A stretch of 19,824 bases of DNA from JBJENW01 sp051880395 (GTDB lineage: Bacteria > Bacillota > Clostridia > Lachnospirales > Lachnospiraceae), in contig JBJENW010000085.1 of NCBI GenBank assembly GCA_051880395.1, positions 1-19,824 on the forward strand. The letters are read 5' to 3'. Below, piece after piece: positions 16,310 through 19,824 of this stretch. A model generated the notes under the pieces. That model saw only the letters and a program-made list of their open reading frames with translations. It was not told the origin of the DNA and made no database searches. How positions within the stretch are numbered: position 1 is the first letter of the stretch; the number at the start of each line of letters is the position of its first letter. Position numbers and translations under genes: made by a program.

Positions 16310-18727
16310 TTACTCTCCTCCTTTCGCCGCAATCCGAGGCATTCTTGCATAGCCGTCATTTCCACCGCTCGGAAGTCTGTACTTCAGAATCAGTGTTCCA
16401 TGATTGAGATACCGCTGCAATTCCTCTTTTGACAAGCTCTGCTGATCTGTAAAAATCGGCTCAAATGTGTCTTTCTCGGCATTATACGCCATCACTTCCG
16501 CAAAATCGCCATCCCCTGATGTTTCACCGAAGGACTGATCGATCAATTCAGAAATCTGATCTTTCTCCTCAAACGCATAGGTCACTTTCACATCATCATA
16601 AAGATATATGGTTGTTCCTTCTTTGTCTATTTCCCCTTCTTTTTCTGTCTCTTTCTCTGAAATATCAGGATAATAAACACCTGTTATATCCGAATAGTCT
16701 GCCTCAAACGACTGATACAAGACCCCACAGGATGATGCGATGATCTGATCTTTCTTTAGCACATTGCAGTCATAGCCCTCCATCTGTGCCCAGACACATC
16801 CCATTTTACTTTTCCCGTTCGCTCCATAGGTATCCGACTCTTCTAAAAAGGCATCGATCTGCTGATTGCGCTTCAGCACAGCATCCTTGTTTCCATCCAT
16901 CATTTTTTCGTAATAATCGTACAGGACAATCTCCCCGTTTTCTCTTAAAAGTTTTTTCGGATCGATCTCTACCGATTCTCCTTTTTTCAGATTTCCCGCC
17001 GGATAATATCGATTTTCAAAGCAGACAATCACATCCTTCAGATCATAATTAGTCTCATTAGTCACTGTACCAGAAAATCCGTCTGTCTTACAGTCAAGAT
17101 CTAACTTTATCTCGCCAATGTCATTTTCCCCTACCCGTCTCATTGACAGCCATGTATTCGAAAACGAATCTTTATTTTGTATCTCCCATTCTGTCTGTTC
17201 TCTGTTCTTTTGCAACAAGACATCATACTTTGGTTTTCCTTTGTTTTTTTCTTCGTTCTCCATAAAATAATATCCGAACGAATAATCGGAAGTGACCTGC
17301 GGATTCTGAAATCCTTCTTCTGCTGTAAACCGATAAGTTTTTACATTTGGACAGATCACATCCGCAAACACGGTTTCATTTTTCTGTCCACCATTTACCC
17401 ATGCCACAGAAAAAGTATTTTGCAGCGGTTTCTGAATCCGGTAGATACTGCCGACTCCATAAAATACCAGTAAACACACAACCGCAGTCAGCGGAATCGC
17501 AGCCCAGATCCATTCTTGTTTTTTCCATTTTTTTAAGATCAGATACAGAACCGGTCCTACCAGAAAAACGTATACCAGAAGTATCCCTCCGATTAATACC
17601 GCACCTGGTTTTTTGACATCATCGATCATCTGTGCGATGGATGCTCCGTTTTGCAGATCATACCCCGAACTCTGATAAGATGCATTATTCTGCAAAATTT
17701 CTTCTAGCTCCGGCTCTGCAGCAGAATTGATCAGAAGTGATGCCATCTGTTGATTCTGCGGCGAATCGGAAATCGGCTTCATTCCAAGATCAAACGCAAG
17801 CACCACCATCGCCCCTAATCCATATTGCTTTTTAAATGCCACCGCATCATCGCAAAAATTTTCCAACGGTTTGGCATCGTTCACCTGTACAGAAAGGGTA
17901 TCCACATCTTCGATTTTCTGCAGCTTTTCTGCTTTTGTTTTTCGATCTGTCTCTGTCCAGGTCAGTGTTTGTTTTTGAAGCGTATCAAATGTTCCGCTTA
18001 AAAAATCATCCGTAAATAAATGCAGTACATTTTGATAATTGGCTCCTGTGCCAAGCAGAAGAATTCCTCCTTCGCTGACCCATTCTTTGATCGCCTGATA
18101 CTGCTCTTTGGAAAGATTTGCCGTATCATAATTATCGATCAACAGATACTGCACATTTCGTAGTGTCTGGGAATCTGTCGGAAACGTATCCGCCTGTAAC
18201 TCCAACATACTGACCGTTCCGGTATATGTACGAATTTTCGCTTTGGCTCCATCAAAATAACTCAACGCACTATAATCATCACTTAAAACTCCCAACATCA
18301 CATTGCTGCCCATTGATTTTAAACGAAGCGTGTCTTTTTCTTCATAGACAAGTTTCTTGTTTTTATCATACAATTCGATCCACAATTCGCGTGCTGGTTC
18401 GATCGTCATGCTGACTGTTTTTTCCGTATCCGCCGGAAGCGTCACGTTCTCTGCATACGCAACTACCTTTTTCCCTTCCTCATCCGAATTGTACGGCGTT
18501 AGACGAATCTGACCACTGAAGTCTTCTTTACTCTTCAGTTTTACCGTCACAGGCGCCGGATTGTCGTAATTCGCATACCCATTCAGTCCATATGCCACAT
18601 TGACCGAAATATCCTCATTTTTTTTCGTCACTTTACGCGTCTGATTCTGTGTTTTCGCCTGCACCGGAAGTGGAACAAGCAAAACTACCAGCAGAAGCAA
18701 AAGAAGACAGTTCCTTTTTTTCTTCAT
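16310..18727 (-). CDS. Secreted, membrane-anchored protein with GATase-like domain; first gene of the cluster
   Basis: 805 residues from the ATG at 18727. Two in-frame upstream ATGs (18748, 18733) are badly placed for the AAGGAG site, while this one has 7-nt spacing and gives a clean signal peptide: MKKKRN, then LLLLLLVVLLVPLPVQA, cleaved after VQA. After beta-rich sequence comes a GATase-like Rossmann region (about 140-340) with VQYLLIDNYDTANLSKEQYQ and a GGILLLGTG turn. I see no nucleophile Cys elbow, so it is probably non-catalytic. Two helices (about 376-398 and 406-428) separate the outer N-terminal half from a C-terminal half of about 370 residues rich in Asp, Glu, Lys and Tyr. Such proteins accompany ABC-2/MoxR/VWA genes and may be a receptor or scaffold; that is inference. 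The Gly-Gly-Glu C-terminus encodes the next gene's ribosome site. Confidence 0.8.
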   Translation of the reverse strand: MKKKRNCLLLLLLVVLLVPLPVQAKTQNQTRKVTKKNEDISVNVAYGLNGYANYDNPAPVTVKLKSKEDFSGQIRLTPYNSDEEGKKVVAYAENVTLPADTEKTVSMTIEPARELWIELYDKNKKLVYEEKDTLRLKSMGSNVMLGVLSDDYSALSYFDGAKAKIRTYTGTVSMLELQADTFPTDSQTLRNVQYLLIDNYDTANLSKEQYQAIKEWVSEGGILLLGTGANYQNVLHLFTDDFLSGTFDTLQKQTLTWTETDRKTKAEKLQKIEDVDTLSVQVNDAKPLENFCDDAVAFKKQYGLGAMVVLAFDLGMKPISDSPQNQQMASLLINSAAEPELEEILQNNASYQSSGYDLQNGASIAQMIDDVKKPGAVLIGGILLVYVFLVGPVLYLILKKWKKQEWIWAAIPLTAVVCLLVFYGVGSIYRIQKPLQNTFSVAWVNGGQKNETVFADVICPNVKTYRFTAEEGFQNPQVTSDYSFGYYFMENEEKNKGKPKYDVLLQKNREQTEWEIQNKDSFSNTWLSMRRVGENDIGEIKLDLDCKTDGFSGTVTNETNYDLKDVIVCFENRYYPAGNLKKGESVEIDPKKLLRENGEIVLYDYYEKMMDGNKDAVLKRNQQIDAFLEESDTYGANGKSKMGCVWAQMEGYDCNVLKKDQIIASSCGVLYQSFEADYSDITGVYYPDISEKETEKEGEIDKEGTTIYLYDDVKVTYAFEEKDQISELIDQSFGETSGDGDFAEVMAYNAEKDTFEPIFTDQQSLSKEELQRYLNHGTLILKYRLPSGGNDGYARMPRIAAKGGE
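16317..16322 (-). promoter_or_regulatory. Ribosome site of the ABC ATPase inside the preceding gene
   Basis: AGGAGG is formed by the last Lys-Gly-Gly codons of the 805-residue protein. It stands 7 nt before the ATPase ATG, and the TAA stop directly abuts that ATG. The arrangement ties ATPase translation to completion of the upstream protein. Confidence 0.75.
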
Positions 18728-18828
18728 AAACATACTCCTTTTTCTCATTACCTTTTACAAGTTTTACCGATATAGCTATACACAACTCTGTATCAAAAAA
18801 GGCTTTTTGAAACAATCGGTATCTTTCT
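18728..18828 (-). promoter_or_regulatory. Structured leader of the cluster mRNA
   Basis: On the minus strand TACCGAT (plus 18815-18821) pairs with ATCGGTA (plus 18765-18771). Inside are two hairpins: TCAAAAA/TTTTTGA (plus 18793-18810) and TACA/TGTA (plus about 18775-18792). Together they make a three-way-junction-like leader about 57 nt long, just after the expected transcription start. The stem is followed by ribosome sites, not by a T tract, so control of translation or stability is possible. No known riboswitch class comes to mind. Confidence 0.4.
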
Positions 18829-18864
18829 ATCTCTATCATACCATTTTTGTTTCCAAAAGCCTTT
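18798..18864. repeat. 18-bp inverted repeat bracketing the cluster promoter
   Basis: The plus-strand arm at 18798-18815 (AAAGGCTTTTTGAAACAA) is the reverse complement of the arm at 18847-18864 at 17 of 18 positions. The 31-bp centre contains the extended -10 at 18835-18843. On the minus strand the second arm is followed by more T residues (six in a row in all), so a transcript coming from the transporter gene at 18894 could form a terminator hairpin here. A DNA operator is the other reading. No better terminator is visible after that gene. Confidence 0.7.
18835..18843 (-). promoter_or_regulatory. Extended -10 promoter for the MoxR/VWA cluster
   Basis: On the minus strand TGG-TATGAT (plus 18835-18843) matches an extended -10. 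No good -35 is present at 17 bp (AAGGCT), so it depends on the TG element or an activator. The expected start near 18828 leaves a 100-nt leader. It lies between the arms of the inverted repeat. Confidence 0.5.
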
Positions 18865-18893
18865 AAGATTTTTTAAATATTTTCAGAAATTTC

Positions 18894-19511
18894 TTAAGAA
18901 TTTTTAAAGATGATTCCATTTGCCATCCAATCGACAAATTTGGCTCCAATTCCGTTTCCGATCGCGATCATAATAATCGCCTTTATATACGCAGACACAT
19001 TCCCTGCCGCAAGCAGATAAAAAGAATCCGCAATACTATGCTCAAATCCGCATAAAATAAACACCATTACGCAGAGGATCGTCAAAATCGCATTCTTTTT
19101 TTCTTTTGTTCCAAAATAGATCAGCATCCCGCAGAAACTTCCGAGGATTAAAAACGACAACGCAGAATTTGAAAGTTTCGCATCAGCAATTTGTTTCATC
19201 GGATCGATGATTTTTCCATACACCGGTGTCAACTGAATCAGAAAATACATCGCTATACATCCAATCATATTTCCCACTAAATAAATAATACTGTCGATCA
19301 GTGTAGAAACGGAATCGATCACACCGATTTTTCCTGTATATAGATTTAACCCATACTGCAAAATTGCAAGCAATCCAACTGAAAACAAAAAGGATCCGAC
19401 CACTTTATCTTCCACAGACAGATAGCAGATACATCCGATTGAAATGGCAATCCCCGCTAAGATGGATTTCAAAAAATTACATTCTTTCCATGCTTGTAAA
19501 TTGAGTTTCAT
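18894..19511 (-). CDS. Formate/nitrite transporter (FNT) family membrane protein
   Basis: 205 residues from the ATG at 19511, which has AAGGAG 8 nt upstream. A start 30 bp earlier lacks a ribosome site. FNT landmarks are present: LAGIAISIGC in helix 1 (18-27), GLNLYTGK (54-61) at the first re-entrant break, CGFEHSIADSF (154-164) with the conserved central His158, and IAIGNGIGAKFVDW near the end. FNT proteins are pentameric channels for small monovalent anions such as formate, nitrite, hydrosulphide or lactate. Typical members are about 250-290 residues, so this is a short form. The selectivity cannot be read. It has its own promoter and no partner enzyme in the window; it lies upstream of the MoxR cluster on the same strand, separated by the inverted repeat. 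Confidence 0.85.
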   Translation of the reverse strand: MKLNLQAWKECNFLKSILAGIAISIGCICYLSVEDKVVGSFLFSVGLLAILQYGLNLYTGKIGVIDSVSTLIDSIIYLVGNMIGCIAMYFLIQLTPVYGKIIDPMKQIADAKLSNSALSFLILGSFCGMLIYFGTKEKKNAILTILCVMVFILCGFEHSIADSFYLLAAGNVSAYIKAIIMIAIGNGIGAKFVDWMANGIIFKNS

Positions 19512-19561
19512 ATTTCTCTCCTTTTCTAAAAAGCCCCTCATATCACTTTATCTTTCATTCT

Positions 19562-19590
19562 AGTATGACGGATATCACGAATCTTGTCAA
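19562..19590 (-). promoter_or_regulatory. Promoter of the FNT gene
   Basis: On the minus strand a perfect TTGACA (plus 19585-19590) and CATACT (plus 19562-19567) are 17 bp apart. The -10 matches four of six positions. Transcription should start near 19555, giving a leader of about 45 nt with no clear structure. Confidence 0.65.
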
Positions 19591-19824
19591 GATACCCAAA
19601 TCCGATAAACACGGTAAACGCAAGCTTTTCTGTTTTTGTTCATTTTTTACGCTTTATATGAGTGTAAGTCTTTGCGGGTTCTACTTTATTGGCCTCCCAC
19701 TATGTTATCTTTTCCACTACTTTTTGGGCATTTTGACGAAAAATATCTCAACCATGGGGGCATCCTACTCGGACGTTTCCGGTATCCGGCAGGAGGCAAG
19801 GTGCGGGGTGGCTGAAACAAAAGT

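Noticed and set aside
18728..18748. Longer start for the secreted protein
   Set aside because: The upstream ATGs are too close to, or before, the AAGGAG site, and the shorter form gives a normal signal peptide.
18633..18839. Alternative minus-strand frame covering the cluster leader
   Set aside because: It overlaps the signal-peptide region of the real gene out of frame and contains the promoter -10.
19658..19824. Plus-strand frame from an ATG running off the right edge
   Set aside because: No ribosome site, no family resemblance, and competing frames of similar length on both strands (including 19702-19815).
1..19824. CRISPR arrays, tRNA or rRNA genes, complete insertion sequences
   Set aside because: No regularly spaced repeats, cloverleaf sequences, rRNA-like segments or transposase frames are visible.

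Overview
The window looks like a low-to-moderate GC Firmicute chromosome, most likely Lachnospiraceae (Clostridia). The reasons are strong AGGAGG ribosome sites, sigma-A-type promoters, the protein families present and their sequence style. I cannot name a genus.

Layout. (1) At 135-1627, on the plus strand, a MATE-family efflux gene follows a consensus promoter and a short leader that folds into a terminator. The leader is a candidate guanidine-IV (mepA-type) riboswitch. (2) From about 18840 down to 1761, on the minus strand, there is a 17-kb gene cluster. In transcription order it holds a secreted membrane-anchored protein with a GATase-like fold, an ABC ATPase, an ABC-2 permease, a DUF4175-like membrane protein with a long coiled coil and a Gly/Ser/Asn/Gln linker, and a MoxR AAA+ ATPase. 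Then come a VanZ-like protein with an added extracellular domain, a small membrane protein, a small lipoprotein, an AAA_14/DUF4143 ATPase, a DUF3592 protein, a DUF58 protein, a Fic protein and a 1458-residue membrane protein with three VWA domains. (3) At 18894-19511 (minus) lies a short formate/nitrite-transporter-family gene with its own promoter. (4) The last ~150 bp (19680-19824) contain no supportable gene and become GC-rich.

Interpretation. The secreted protein, ABC pair, DUF4175-like protein, MoxR, DUF58 and BatA/VWA protein form a recognisable family-level set: a MoxR chaperone with DUF58 and VWA partners at the membrane, next to an ABC exporter. No substrate is known. MoxR and DUF58 normally sit side by side. 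Here about 3.9 kb (five genes) separates them, and Fic plus a CPBP-protease remnant separate DUF58 from the VWA gene. Fic and the AAA_14 gene have promoters of their own and look more AT-rich, which suggests accessory genes were inserted into an older operon.

Most unusual points: the nested three-VWA protein with recurrent GATase-like folds in the same cluster; an 18-bp inverted repeat (17/18) bracketing the cluster promoter; a structured cluster leader; the MATE leader RNA; and a CPBP-protease fossil upstream of Fic.
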